From Tissierellia bacterium (GTDB lineage: Bacteria; Bacillota; Clostridia; Tissierellales; Peptoniphilaceae), in NCBI GenBank assembly GCA_030532305.1, contig JAUNLJ010000003.1:1-64000 (forward strand): a stretch of DNA of 64,000 nucleotides. The letters are read 5' to 3'. Below the pieces are notes generated by a model that saw nothing but the letters and a program-made list of their open reading frames with translations, was not told the DNA's origin and ran no database searches. The translations under genes were made by a program, and so were the position numbers. Of this stretch, positions 44,190 to 55,442 are shown piece after piece; within the stretch, counting starts at the first letter, position 1; every line of letters starts with the position of its first letter.

Positions 44190-45084
44190 GGGCACACTCC
44201 TTTAGGGTCTTGGCTAGGGCAATGACGGTTTTTTTGGCCTCATCTAGCCTACAAGAGGCTTCTTGGAAGTAAAGGGCAGAGCCTACCTCCTTGCCATAGC
44301 AGGTGTAAATGTCTAGCTGGTCTTCTTGGGCCCTCTCAAAGTCTAGGTAGATGCCAATGGGAGACTCACAGGTGGCCGATAGGGCTTCTTGGAAGGCTCT
44401 TTCCACCTCCATCCTAAAGGCCGTTCTCCCATGGGCCAGGGGAGCTAAAAGCTCAGCCAGGTCTTCCCGGTCCCTACGGATTTCCAGGGCTAGGATGCCT
44501 TGGTTGGGGGAGGGGATAAACTTTTTGGGGTCTAGGACCAGTGAGACCCTTTCCTTGTAGCCCCCTCGAATAAGGCCAGAATAGGCCAAGAGGGTGCCAT
44601 CTAGGCCTAGCTGGTCAATTTTCTTCATCCGGGTTTCAATATTGCCCCGGATGGGTTCTATCTGGACCTGGCCCAGCCAGTGCTTTAGCTGGGCCTGTCT
44701 CCGGTTGCTGCCGCTGCCGATTTTCATCCCCTCCAGGTCCTTCCAGGAGGACAGGGGGCCCTTGCCCACAAAGGCATCTTCTGGGGCCTCTCCCTTGGGA
44801 GGAGCTACCAGGGTTAGGTCGGGGTGGATTAAAGAGGGCATGTCCTTTAGGGAGTGGACAGCCAGGTCAATGGTGCCATCTAAAAGGGCCTGCTCAATTT
44901 CCTTGACAAAGACCCCCTTTTGGCCTAGATCAGCAATGGACTTATTTTGAACCCGGTCGCCATGGGTAGAGATTTTAACCAGGTCTACCTCCAGCTGGGG
45001 ATGGGCCTCCTCCAGGGCCCTCTTTATAGAATTGGCTTGAATAAGAGCCAGGTTACTGGCCCGGGTGCCTAGTTTTATCTTCAT
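44182..45084 (-). CDS. hemC: hydroxymethylbilane synthase (porphobilinogen deaminase)
   Basis: Polymerises four porphobilinogens to hydroxymethylbilane. 300 aa. KLGTRASNLALIQA at the N terminus, VHSLKDMPS, GSGSNRRQAQL and RGNIETRMKKID in the catalytic cleft. The dipyrromethane cofactor cysteine is in SATCESPIGIY, where the family usually has GGCQVPIG, so the surrounding residues have drifted but the cysteine remains. GGAGGAAATAG precedes the ATG. It overlaps the upstream gene by 32 nt. Confidence 0.95.
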   Translation of the reverse strand: MKIKLGTRASNLALIQANSIKRALEEAHPQLEVDLVKISTHGDRVQNKSIADLGQKGVFVKEIEQALLDGTIDLAVHSLKDMPSLIHPDLTLVAPPKGEAPEDAFVGKGPLSSWKDLEGMKIGSGSNRRQAQLKHWLGQVQIEPIRGNIETRMKKIDQLGLDGTLLAYSGLIRGGYKERVSLVLDPKKFIPSPNQGILALEIRRDREDLAELLAPLAHGRTAFRMEVERAFQEALSATCESPIGIYLDFERAQEDQLDIYTCYGKEVGSALYFQEASCRLDEAKKTVIALAKTLKECAHD

Positions 45085-45679
45085 CTATTTCCTCCAAGTA
45101 GTTATTTAAATTGATGGTTTCGTCTCTCCAGAGCTGGCTTATAATTTCAGAGACATCCTTTCTTCCCTTGCGGACCAGGGCCTCTCTAATTTGATCCAGA
45201 ATATCTAATTTTTCAGGAGAGTATTTTTTTAGATAGTCAGTCAGGTCCTCACCCACTAGGCGGGAAATAGTGGGGTTGTGGCCTCCTGTGGAGACCCCCA
45301 GACAAAGGGAGCCCTGCTGGATAACTTTATTCATAATCAAGGGGGACCGGCTTTTTTTATCTGACCGGATATAGGGGATCTTCCGGTCCTTGGCATAGGT
45401 CTCCAGGTAGTCGTTGGCCTTGTCATCACTGGTGGCAATCAAAAGATAGTCGTAGCCATAGAAGACAAAGTTCTCGTCCACCTGGCCTGTTTTTAAAAGA
45501 AGACGGTGGGGGAAGGCCTGGGCCAGGGCATAAAAGGCCTCAGAGATTTCCTGGGCAAAGACATAGATTTTAAAGTCTGTCTTTAAAAGGACCTGGACCT
45601 TCCTTAGGGCCACAGAGCCAGCCCCCACCACCAGGATATTTTTTCCTTCCGTGTCAATGCTAACGGGCAAATATTTCAT
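45053..45679 (-). CDS. precorrin-2 dehydrogenase/sirohydrochlorin ferrochelatase-like (Met8/SirC)
   Basis: NAD-dependent precorrin-2 dehydrogenase, 208 aa, corresponding to the N-terminal half of CysG. The Rossmann motif VVGAGSVALRKVQVLL is at about 17-32, with LLIATSDDKAND in the middle and GVSTGGHNPTISRLVGEDL in the C-terminal part. It would supply sirohydrochlorin for siroheme or, after cobalt insertion, for anaerobic cobamide synthesis. Located between hemA and hemC, the classic hemX/sirC position, with a 4-nt overlap with hemA. Confidence 0.92.
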   Translation of the reverse strand: MKYLPVSIDTEGKNILVVGAGSVALRKVQVLLKTDFKIYVFAQEISEAFYALAQAFPHRLLLKTGQVDENFVFYGYDYLLIATSDDKANDYLETYAKDRKIPYIRSDKKSRSPLIMNKVIQQGSLCLGVSTGGHNPTISRLVGEDLTDYLKKYSPEKLDILDQIREALVRKGRKDVSEIISQLWRDETINLNNYLEEIDEDKTRHPGQ

Positions 45680-46908
45680 AGGTCATAGACCTCCTCTAAA
45701 ATATTTAGGGCCGCTTCCTTGCCGGGAACCTGGTCGGGCATGTCCTTGAGCCGAAGGAGGGGTTCTCGGGCAATTTTCTTTAGGGCAGAATGGACAATGG
45801 CATCCACCTTTTTCTTTTCCCCATGGCTAAGATGGGTCTTCCTAAAGATATAGTCTAGGGTTTCAGCGGCCACCTCATCACAGCGTTGGTTCATATTCTG
45901 CATGATGGGGTCAAATTTTGTAGCCCGGATCCAGTTTAGGATCTCATCTTCTAACCGGGTGACCTCGCCATCATAGGAGAGGAGGAGGTCCTTGCGGTGG
46001 TTCATATTTTTTTGGCTTACAGCCTGGAGGTGGTCAATGTCATAGAGTTTCACCGCCTCCAGCTGGCCTATATCGGGGTCAATATCCCGGGGAAGAGATA
46101 GGTCCATAATATAGAGGGGGTCCTTGCGGGGGCCCAGGTCCCCAGCCTTTAGGATGGTGTGGGGGGAGGCGGTGGCAGAGACAAAGACGTCAGAGGCCTT
46201 AACCAGGTCAATAAGGTCTTCAAAGGGGACAATGTCAATGGGGTCATACTTTTGGGCCACCCGGAGGGAATTGGCATAGGTCCGGTTACAAATACTAATC
46301 TGGGCCCCAGCCTCTAAAAGATAGTCTAGGGCCAGTTGGCCCATTTGACCCACGCCCACAATGGCAGCCTTCTTTCCCCTAAGGTCTAGCTCGTTTTTTA
46401 TGAGCTGGACCCCTAAATAGGCGATGGAGATGGGCTCTTCACTAACGGTGGTTTCTGTTTTGGTTCGCTTGGCCAGGGTAATGGCCTCCCGAAAGATCTT
46501 ATTTAAGATCTTCTTGCTAGAGCCAATTTCCATGGCATTAAGGTGGGCATCGGTAACCTGGCCCAGGATCTGGTCTTCTCCGATAACCAGGGAGTCTAAG
46601 CCCATGGTGACATTAAAAAGATGCCTAAGGGCTTCTCGGCCAGTCTTTACAAAGAAGTAGTCAGCCAGATCATCAACCTGGAAAAAGTCCTTATAGAAGG
46701 CCTGGATAAGGGCAGTGTCTTCCTGGGCCTGCCGGCTCATGCCATAGATTTCAGACCGGTTGCAGGTCGATAAAATCACTAATTCTTGGATTGAATCAGA
46801 TAAAAGGGCGTTACTTGCCTCAATCTGGTTAGAGTCAGAAAAATGCACCCTTTCCCTGACCTCAATGGGGCAAATATGATGGTTAATCCCAACAACAAAA
46901 AATTCCAT
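45676..46908 (-). CDS. hemA: glutamyl-tRNA reductase
   Basis: First committed step of the C5 pathway: reduces Glu-tRNA to glutamate 1-semialdehyde. 410 aa. MEFFVVGINHHICPIEVRE at the N terminus, the catalytic cysteine in LSTCNRSEIY, the NADPH fold AIVGVGQMGQLALDYL, and SVSATASPH-like VFVSATASPHTIL. I start at ATG 46908 with AGGAGG 9 nt upstream; the longer reading to 46950 has no such site. First gene of the hem operon. Confidence 0.96.
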   Translation of the reverse strand: MEFFVVGINHHICPIEVRERVHFSDSNQIEASNALLSDSIQELVILSTCNRSEIYGMSRQAQEDTALIQAFYKDFFQVDDLADYFFVKTGREALRHLFNVTMGLDSLVIGEDQILGQVTDAHLNAMEIGSSKKILNKIFREAITLAKRTKTETTVSEEPISIAYLGVQLIKNELDLRGKKAAIVGVGQMGQLALDYLLEAGAQISICNRTYANSLRVAQKYDPIDIVPFEDLIDLVKASDVFVSATASPHTILKAGDLGPRKDPLYIMDLSLPRDIDPDIGQLEAVKLYDIDHLQAVSQKNMNHRKDLLLSYDGEVTRLEDEILNWIRATKFDPIMQNMNQRCDEVAAETLDYIFRKTHLSHGEKKKVDAIVHSALKKIAREPLLRLKDMPDQVPGKEAALNILEEVYDL

Positions 46909-46958
46909 ACTACGAATCCTCCTAAAAGTCTTGGCCTCTCCTAATAACACATATATCT

Positions 46959-46986
46959 ATTTTACAACAAGGAGATAAAATTGCAA
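46959..46986 (-). promoter_or_regulatory. promoter of the hem operon
   Basis: On the minus strand TTGCAA (46986-46981), a 16-nt spacer and TAAAAT (46964-46959), about 50 nt upstream of hemA. The rest of the hemA-tcdA intergenic region holds a small TTAGGG/CCCTAA hairpin (47061-47080) and the tcdA promoter; no riboswitch is recognised. Confidence 0.6.
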
Positions 46987-47126
46987 TAAACTTGCCCCAT
47001 TAAGAAGACCTAGGGCCTTAAAATATTGCATATTTTTTTGAGACCCAGGGCCTACTTTTTTTAGGGAAAATAGACCCTAAGAAAAGTCATTTTCTCAAAG
47101 AAAATTAAGATTTCAGGCCAATAAAA

Positions 47127-47156
47127 TTGTAAGAGGCGGTGGTTCTTTGGTATAAT
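47127..47156 (+). promoter_or_regulatory. promoter of the tcdA-pcrA-ligA-gatCAB unit
   Basis: TTGTAA (47127-47132), an 18-nt spacer and TATAAT (47151-47156) with a TGG extension, 25 nt before the tcdA start. Confidence 0.72.
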
Positions 47157-47181
47157 AACTTTACGATGGGAGGAAAGTAGA

Positions 47182-47889
47182 TTGACGGATTGGAAATTAA
47201 GAACGAGAATGCTCCTAGGAGACAGGGCTGTAGAGGCCTTGGAAAAGAAAAGGGGAATCGTCTTTGGCCTAGGTGGGGTAGGTGGTCAAGCCTGTGAGGC
47301 CCTAGCCCGGGCGGGGATTGGGTCTTTGGACCTGGTGGACAAGGACATAATCGATTCCACCAACATCAACCGGCAGATCATTGCCCTGCCAGAGACAGTG
47401 GGCCGGCCCAAGGTGGAGGTCATGCGAGAGCGTTTAGAAGCCATTAACCCCCAGATAGGGGGGGACAATTATAAAGTTTGCTTTTCTCAAGAGCTGGAAG
47501 AAAAATTTTCTTTTGCCAGCTATGATTTTATAATCGATGCCATAGATGACGTAGAGGGAAAGCTCCTACTTGCTAAGATGAGCCAGCAGGATAGGGTGCT
47601 TTTTATTTCGTCTATGGGGTCTGCCAACAAGCTAGATCCTAGCCAGCTGGAAATCACTAGCCTCTATAAGACCACAGTCTGTCCCCTGGCTCGGGCCATG
47701 AGGAAGGGAGCTAGGGACCTGGGGCTTGAAGATTACCCGGTGGTTTATTCTAAGGAGAAGCCCACCCGGTCAGAGGACTACCAGCCAGGTCCTCTAGCCA
47801 GCTCGTCTTTTGTACCACCGGCAGCAGGCCTAATGATGGTATCTTATGTTGTGAGAAGTTTAGTAGCCATGGAGGGTTTGATAAAATGA
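47182..47889 (+). CDS. tcdA: tRNA threonylcarbamoyladenosine dehydratase TcdA (ThiF/MoeB family)
   Basis: ATP-dependent enzyme cyclising t6A to ct6A in tRNA. 235 aa, E1-like fold with the nucleotide loop VFGLGGVGGQACEALARAGIG (about 27-47), DLVDKDIIDSTNINRQI, and SMGSANKLDPSQLEITSLYKTTVCPLARAMR, a TcdA-specific region with the conserved cysteine. Start is TTG with GGGAGGAAA 6 nt upstream. Its stop overlaps the pcrA ATG by 4 nt. Confidence 0.92.
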   Translation: MTDWKLRTRMLLGDRAVEALEKKRGIVFGLGGVGGQACEALARAGIGSLDLVDKDIIDSTNINRQIIALPETVGRPKVEVMRERLEAINPQIGGDNYKVCFSQELEEKFSFASYDFIIDAIDDVEGKLLLAKMSQQDRVLFISSMGSANKLDPSQLEITSLYKTTVCPLARAMRKGARDLGLEDYPVVYSKEKPTRSEDYQPGPLASSSFVPPAAGLMMVSYVVRSLVAMEGLIK

Positions 47890-50105
47890 CGATACTTGAC
47901 AATCTAAATAAGGAACAAAGACAAGGGGTATTAGAGACCGAAGGGCCTGTCCTTATCTTGGCCGGCGCCGGGTCAGGCAAGACCCGGGTGGTCACCTCAA
48001 AGATTGCCTACCTTATTGAGGAAAAGGGGGTTCTGGCCTCCTCTATTTTGGCCATCACCTTTACCAACAAGGCCGCCAATGAAATGAAAGAGAGGGTAGG
48101 CCAGCTTTTAGATATCAATGTAGACCCCCTTTGGATAGGGACCTTCCACGCCACCTGTGTCCGGATCCTTAGACGGCATATTGAGCGCTTGGGCTATGAC
48201 AGGAACTTTACCATCTATGACAGCGCCGACCAGCTGACCCTGGTTAAGGAGTCCCTTAAAGACCAGGGCCTAAACAAGGACATGTTTAAGGAAAGGGCCG
48301 TCCGGGCCCAGATATCTTCCTGGAAGAACCAGGGGACTTCCCCCAAGGAGGCCCTAAAAGAAAATGAGGGAGACCTCTATTTAGAAAAGATAGCCCAGGT
48401 CTATGGTCTTTATGAAAAGAGGGCCAAGGAGAATAATGCCCTCGACTTTGATGACCTCCTTATCCGGACGGTAGAGCTTTTTAGGGACCACCAGGAGGTC
48501 TTGACCTATTATCAAAACAAGTTTAAATACATTTTTGTAGACGAGTACCAGGACACCAACCACATTCAATACCTATTTATCCGGTATTTGGCTGGGAAGA
48601 CCCCCAACTTAACCGTGGTGGGAGATAACGACCAGTCCATCTACAAGTGGCGGGGGGCGGACATCGCCAATATTATGAATTTTGAAAAAGACTACCCCCA
48701 GGCCCAGGTCATCCTCCTAGAACAAAACTACCGGTCCACCCAGCCCATTTTAGAAACGGCCAACCAGCTGATTTCTTACAATACCGACCGGAAGGACAAG
48801 CGCCTGTGGACCGATAAAAAAGAAGGCAAAGCCGTTAGCTACAGGGAGTATAACCACAATACAGAAGAAGAAATTGGCGTGGTAGACAAGATCCGACAAG
48901 GGGTCAAGGAGGGTAGAGACTACAAGGACTTTGCCATCCTCTACCGGACCAATGCCCAGAGCCGGGGCTTTGAAGACGTCCTCTTAAGAAAGAGGGTCCC
49001 CTATAAGATTGTGGGTGGGACCCGTTTTTATGAGCGTAAGGAGGTCAAGGACATCCTGGCCTACCTGCAGCTAGTCCAAAATCCAGCCGATGATATTGCC
49101 CTTAGACGGATAATTAACTCCCCTAAAAGAGGGATTGGAACAGGGACCATGGACCAAATAAATGACTATGCCAGCCAGGAGGGTCTGACCCTAATGGAGG
49201 TGGTGGACACCATAGGGACCAACCAGCTCAAGATCCGGGCCAAGAAAAATGTAGAGGCCTTTGGTCACTTAATGGGTCTTTTAAGGGCCAAGGCCCAGGA
49301 CCTTAGCCTGTCTGACCTGGTGGAAGCCACTATTTTTGACAGCCAGTATGCCGAGGACCTAAAAAGAGAGGACACCGTGGAGTCCAGAACTCGGCTGGAA
49401 AATATCCAGGAGCTTATTTCTGTGGCCCTCCAGTATGAAAAAGAAAATCCAGAGGCCGGTCTAGAAGAGTTTTTAGCCAGCCTGTCCCTTATTTCAGATA
49501 TTGACCAGGTGGAGGACAAGGAAAACTCTGTTACCCTTATGACCATGCACGGGGCCAAGGGCTTGGAGTTTCCCGTGGTCTTTGTGGTGGGCATGGAGGA
49601 AAAACTCTTCCCCACCCACCGGTCCCTGGACAGCACCGAGGACATGGAAGAGGAAAGACGCCTATGCTATGTGGCCGTCACCCGGGCAGAAGAGGAGCTC
49701 TACCTATCTTCCGCTAAGTCTAGAACCCTTTTTGGCCAGACCAATGTCAACCTGCCCAGCCGGTTTTTACAGGAAATGGGTAGTACCATTGAGGCTGACC
49801 GGTCTGAAACCATAGAATCCAGCACAGTAGATAGCGTGGGCCGGTCCATTACAGCCAAGGGATCCACAGAAAGACAGATGGCTAGAAAACGCCGCTATGA
49901 TGAAATTCAAGAAGAACGTATCCACAACCAAGAGGCCTCCCTGGCCCAGGTCAAGCTGGGGACCAAGGTGGAGCACAAGAAGTGGGGACAGGGCATGGTG
50001 GTCCAGATCAAGGGAGAGGGGGCCGATGAAGAAGTGGTCATCTCTTTTCCAGACAAGGGCCTAAAAACCTTAAGGCTATCCCTGGCCCCCATTAAGATCC
50101 TATAG
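47886..50105 (+). CDS. pcrA: ATP-dependent DNA helicase PcrA/UvrD
   Basis: SF1A 3'-5' helicase for repair and replication restart. 739 aa. Motifs in order: LNKEQRQGVLETEGPVLILAGAGSGKT (Q motif and Walker A, about 6-34), ITFTNKAANEMKERV, DFDDLL, VDEYQDTN, VGDNDQSIYKWRGAD, QNYRST, VTLMTMHGAKGLEF and YVAVTRAEEELYL. A Tudor-like tail HKKWGQGMVVQIKGEG is the PcrA C-terminal RNA-polymerase-binding module. It is 12 nt from ligA, the usual partner in Firmicutes. Confidence 0.96.
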   Translation: MTILDNLNKEQRQGVLETEGPVLILAGAGSGKTRVVTSKIAYLIEEKGVLASSILAITFTNKAANEMKERVGQLLDINVDPLWIGTFHATCVRILRRHIERLGYDRNFTIYDSADQLTLVKESLKDQGLNKDMFKERAVRAQISSWKNQGTSPKEALKENEGDLYLEKIAQVYGLYEKRAKENNALDFDDLLIRTVELFRDHQEVLTYYQNKFKYIFVDEYQDTNHIQYLFIRYLAGKTPNLTVVGDNDQSIYKWRGADIANIMNFEKDYPQAQVILLEQNYRSTQPILETANQLISYNTDRKDKRLWTDKKEGKAVSYREYNHNTEEEIGVVDKIRQGVKEGRDYKDFAILYRTNAQSRGFEDVLLRKRVPYKIVGGTRFYERKEVKDILAYLQLVQNPADDIALRRIINSPKRGIGTGTMDQINDYASQEGLTLMEVVDTIGTNQLKIRAKKNVEAFGHLMGLLRAKAQDLSLSDLVEATIFDSQYAEDLKREDTVESRTRLENIQELISVALQYEKENPEAGLEEFLASLSLISDIDQVEDKENSVTLMTMHGAKGLEFPVVFVVGMEEKLFPTHRSLDSTEDMEEERRLCYVAVTRAEEELYLSSAKSRTLFGQTNVNLPSRFLQEMGSTIEADRSETIESSTVDSVGRSITAKGSTERQMARKRRYDEIQEERIHNQEASLAQVKLGTKVEHKKWGQGMVVQIKGEGADEEVVISFPDKGLKTLRLSLAPIKIL

Positions 50106-52383
<2,278 letters not shown>

Positions 52384-52399
52384 GGAGAGGGTGAAATAG

Positions 52400-53833
52400 A
52401 TGAAGATATTATCAGCCCTGGAGGCCCGGGAGGCCTTTTTAGAGGGAAGACTTCGAGCCCAAGACATGGTAGAGGCTCACTTAGAAGAAATTGATAAGCA
52501 CAACGACTCAGTCAACGCCTTTATACATGTGACCCGGCAAGAGGCCCTAGATAAGGCCAAGGCCCTAGACCAGGCCCTAGAAGAAGGAAAAGACCTAGGT
52601 CCCCTGGCTGGGATTGTTATTTCCCTAAAGGACAATATTTCCTACAAGGGGGTCCCCATGACTTGTGGGTCCAAGATGCTGGAGAACTATATCCCTCCCT
52701 ATGATGCAGAGATTGTAGACAAGTTAAAGGCGGCCGATGCCATTATTATTGGCAAGACCAATTTAGATGAGTTTGCCATGGGGTCTGACACCAAGACCTC
52801 CCATTTTGGCGTCACTAGAAACCCCGCCAACTTAGACCTAGTAGCTGGGGGGTCTTCTGGAGGGGCCGCAGCCTCTGTAGCTGCCCATATGTGCCAGCTG
52901 GCCATTGGGACAGATACAGGTGGGTCTGTAAGACAACCCGCAGGTCTGTGTGGGATTGTGGGCATGAAACCCTCTTACGGGTCCATCTCCAGGCACGGGA
53001 TTGCCCCCATGGCCAACTCCTTTGACCAGGTAGGCGTCCTAGGGCAAAATGTAGAGGATGTGGCCTATCTCTTGTCCATCCTAGAGGGAAGGGACCCCAA
53101 AGACGCCAGCTCCACAGGCAACCCCTCCCTATCTAAGGAGGCCATAGACCAGGCCAAGGACCTCAAGGACCTCAAGGTGGCTGTGCCCGCCTTCTACTTG
53201 GACTTTGACCTAGAAGACAGTGTCCGGGAAGGCTACCAAAAGGTCATCAACTTTTTAAAAGACCATGGGGCCCAGGTAGAGGAAGTGGACCTAGCCACCC
53301 TGCCCCATACGGTGGAATGCTATTATGCCCTTATTAATGCTGAAGTAACCTCTAACATGAGCCGGTACGATGGGATTATCTATGGCTACCGGGCAGAAGA
53401 CTACGACAACCTAGATGACTTTTACACCAAGACCCGGAGCCAGGGTTTTGGTAGTGAGGTTAAGCGCCGGATTATGCTAGGGGCCTACCTGACCAGCATG
53501 GACGAAGAAGAAGGCTATTACAAAAAGGCAGTGACCCTAAGAAAACAGATGATTAAGGAATTTGAGGCCCTCTTTAAGGACTATGACCTGCTTTTATCTC
53601 CCACCAGCCCCATGTCAGGCTTTGGCGTGGATCATGACCTAAGCCCCACTGAAATCTATATGTCTGATATGTTTACCCCACCGGTCAACCTGGCAGGCCT
53701 TGCTGGGATCTCTGTCCCTGTAGAAGCCCTAGGAAAAGTGGTAGGTGTTCAGTTTATTTCAGATAAATTTAAGGATGCCCAAGCCCTTAAGACTGCAGGC
53801 GATTATGAAAGGAAGATGTCCCATGGCATATAA
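52400..53833 (+). CDS. gatA: Asp-tRNA(Asn)/Glu-tRNA(Gln) amidotransferase subunit A
   Basis: Glutaminase subunit releasing ammonia from glutamine. Amidase-signature family, 477 aa. The Ser-cisSer-Lys triad is visible: Lys in VISLKDNISYKG, cis-Ser in VAGGSSGGAAASVAA and nucleophilic Ser in GTDTGGSVRQPAG. Unlike the two cobamide amidotransferases downstream, the glutaminase machinery here is intact. It overlaps gatB by 11 nt. Confidence 0.96.
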   Translation: MKILSALEAREAFLEGRLRAQDMVEAHLEEIDKHNDSVNAFIHVTRQEALDKAKALDQALEEGKDLGPLAGIVISLKDNISYKGVPMTCGSKMLENYIPPYDAEIVDKLKAADAIIIGKTNLDEFAMGSDTKTSHFGVTRNPANLDLVAGGSSGGAAASVAAHMCQLAIGTDTGGSVRQPAGLCGIVGMKPSYGSISRHGIAPMANSFDQVGVLGQNVEDVAYLLSILEGRDPKDASSTGNPSLSKEAIDQAKDLKDLKVAVPAFYLDFDLEDSVREGYQKVINFLKDHGAQVEEVDLATLPHTVECYYALINAEVTSNMSRYDGIIYGYRAEDYDNLDDFYTKTRSQGFGSEVKRRIMLGAYLTSMDEEEGYYKKAVTLRKQMIKEFEALFKDYDLLLSPTSPMSGFGVDHDLSPTEIYMSDMFTPPVNLAGLAGISVPVEALGKVVGVQFISDKFKDAQALKTAGDYERKMSHGI

Positions 53834-55247
53834 AACAATTGTAGGATTAGAAATACATGTGGAGCTATCCACAAAAACCAAGGCCTTTTGTTCCTGTGAA
53901 AATGCCTATGGTGGGGAACCCAACACCCGGGTTTGCCCCGTCTGCCTAGGCCTACCTGGGGCCCTGCCTGTCCTTAGTGAGGAAGTGGTGGAAGCGGCGG
54001 CTATGGCCAGCCTGGCCCTAAACTGTGAAGTAGGTCAAGAGCTAACCTTTGACCGGAAAAACTACTTTTATCCTGACCTAACCAAGGGCTACCAAATTAC
54101 CCAAAATGACAACCATATAGGCCGGGAAGGCTTTATAGAAGTGGAAAGTGACGGGGTTAAAAAGAAGATAGGCATTGCCCAGATTCAAATTGAAGAAGAT
54201 ACAGGGAAAAGCCTCCATACAGAAGAAGAAACCCTAATGGACTACAACCGGTGTGGGGTCCCCCTTATTGAAATTGTCACCAAGCCCGATATTTCCTCTG
54301 GCCTGGAAGCCAGGCTTTTCTTAGAAAAGCTTAGGGCCACCCTAAAGCAAATTGGGGTTAGTGACGTTAAGATGGAAGAAGGGTCCCTCCGGTGTGATGT
54401 GAATGTCAACATCAAGGACCTAGACAGCCAAAAACGGTCCTCCATCCAAGAGGTGAAAAACCTTAACTCCTTTAGGGGGGTTGAAAAGGCCATTGACTAC
54501 GAGGTAGCCAGACAAAAGGCCCTTATGGAGGCAGGAGAAGAAGAAATCCGGACTACAAGACGGTGGGATGATGTGGCCAACGAGACCGTGGTCATGCGGG
54601 CCAAGTTAACAGGCAGCGACTACCGTTTTGTTCCAGAGCCTGATCTCGCTCCCATTGAGCTTAGCCCAGAAAGAATTGAGGAAATCAGGCAAACTATGCC
54701 TGAGCTACCTGATGAAAAGAAGGCCCGTTTTATGGAGGCCTATGGGCTTAGTGCCTACGATGCCGAGGTCCTCACCCAAAAGGCCGACCTAGCCGACTTT
54801 TATGAAGGGGTGGCCAGGGACTTTAAGGACTATGGCATGCTGGCCAACTGGGTAACAACAGAAGTCTTACGCCGGGCTGATTTTACAGAAGATGAGGAGT
54901 TAAGGCTACCCTTTGAAGAAAAAGATTTTTCTGACCTGCTTAAGATGATCCAGGAAGATAAGATCAACAACAATGCCGGTAAAAAGGTCCTAAGGATCAT
55001 GTTTGAAAAGGGTGACAAACCTGAAAAGATCATAGAAGAAGAAGGCTTGGCCCAAATGCAAGATAGCTCCCTTATGGAGAGCCTGGTCAAGGAGGTCCTA
55101 GAAGAAAACCCAGAGTCTGTGGAAGACTACAGGCAGGGTAAAGACAGGGTGGTTGGCTTCTTAGTAGGCCAAGTCATGAAAAAAAGTCGGGGCAAGGCCA
55201 ACCCTCAAGTGGTGAACCAGCTTCTTTTAGAAGCCTTAAAAAAATAA
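53823..55247 (+). CDS. gatB: Asp-tRNA(Asn)/Glu-tRNA(Gln) amidotransferase subunit B
   Basis: Kinase and tRNA-binding subunit, 474 aa. TIVGLEIHVELSTKTKAFCSC, VCPVCLGLPGALPVLSEE, FDRKNYFYPDLTKGYQITQ and LRCDVNVNI are family hallmarks; the C-terminal YqeY-like domain covers about 330-474. I start at ATG 53823 (MAYKTIVGLEIHVEL), since the longer reading to 53745 only copies the gatA region out of frame. End of the operon; the following intergenic hairpin TTTTAAGCCC (55265-55274) with GGGCTTAAAA (55299-55308) is a weak terminator candidate. Confidence 0.96.
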   Translation: MAYKTIVGLEIHVELSTKTKAFCSCENAYGGEPNTRVCPVCLGLPGALPVLSEEVVEAAAMASLALNCEVGQELTFDRKNYFYPDLTKGYQITQNDNHIGREGFIEVESDGVKKKIGIAQIQIEEDTGKSLHTEEETLMDYNRCGVPLIEIVTKPDISSGLEARLFLEKLRATLKQIGVSDVKMEEGSLRCDVNVNIKDLDSQKRSSIQEVKNLNSFRGVEKAIDYEVARQKALMEAGEEEIRTTRRWDDVANETVVMRAKLTGSDYRFVPEPDLAPIELSPERIEEIRQTMPELPDEKKARFMEAYGLSAYDAEVLTQKADLADFYEGVARDFKDYGMLANWVTTEVLRRADFTEDEELRLPFEEKDFSDLLKMIQEDKINNNAGKKVLRIMFEKGDKPEKIIEEEGLAQMQDSSLMESLVKEVLEENPESVEDYRQGKDRVVGFLVGQVMKKSRGKANPQVVNQLLLEALKK

Positions 55248-55388
55248 AATTCTCTAAAAAAATTTTTTAAGCCCATTTCCATGCCTAAAGGGATCTAGGG
55301 GCTTAAAATAGCTAAAAATATGGGATCCTAGAGGCAGGACTTGGTCTTGGCTTTAGGGTCCCTTAATTTTTTAGAGAAAAAACTTTTG

Positions 55389-55397
55389 TGGTATAAT
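55389..55397 (+). promoter_or_regulatory. extended -10 promoter of sfsA-cbiA-cobQ
   Basis: TGG followed by TATAAT (55392-55397), 46 nt before the sfsA ATG. No strong -35 box. Confidence 0.62.
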
Positions 55398-55442
55398 AAG
55401 TCAGAATTAGTATTCAAATCCCTAACCAGGAGGGGTCAGGAA

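Noticed and set aside
44182..45084. HemC as a pseudogene because of the altered cofactor-site context
   Set aside because: The cofactor cysteine is present in SATCESPIG and all other motifs are intact.
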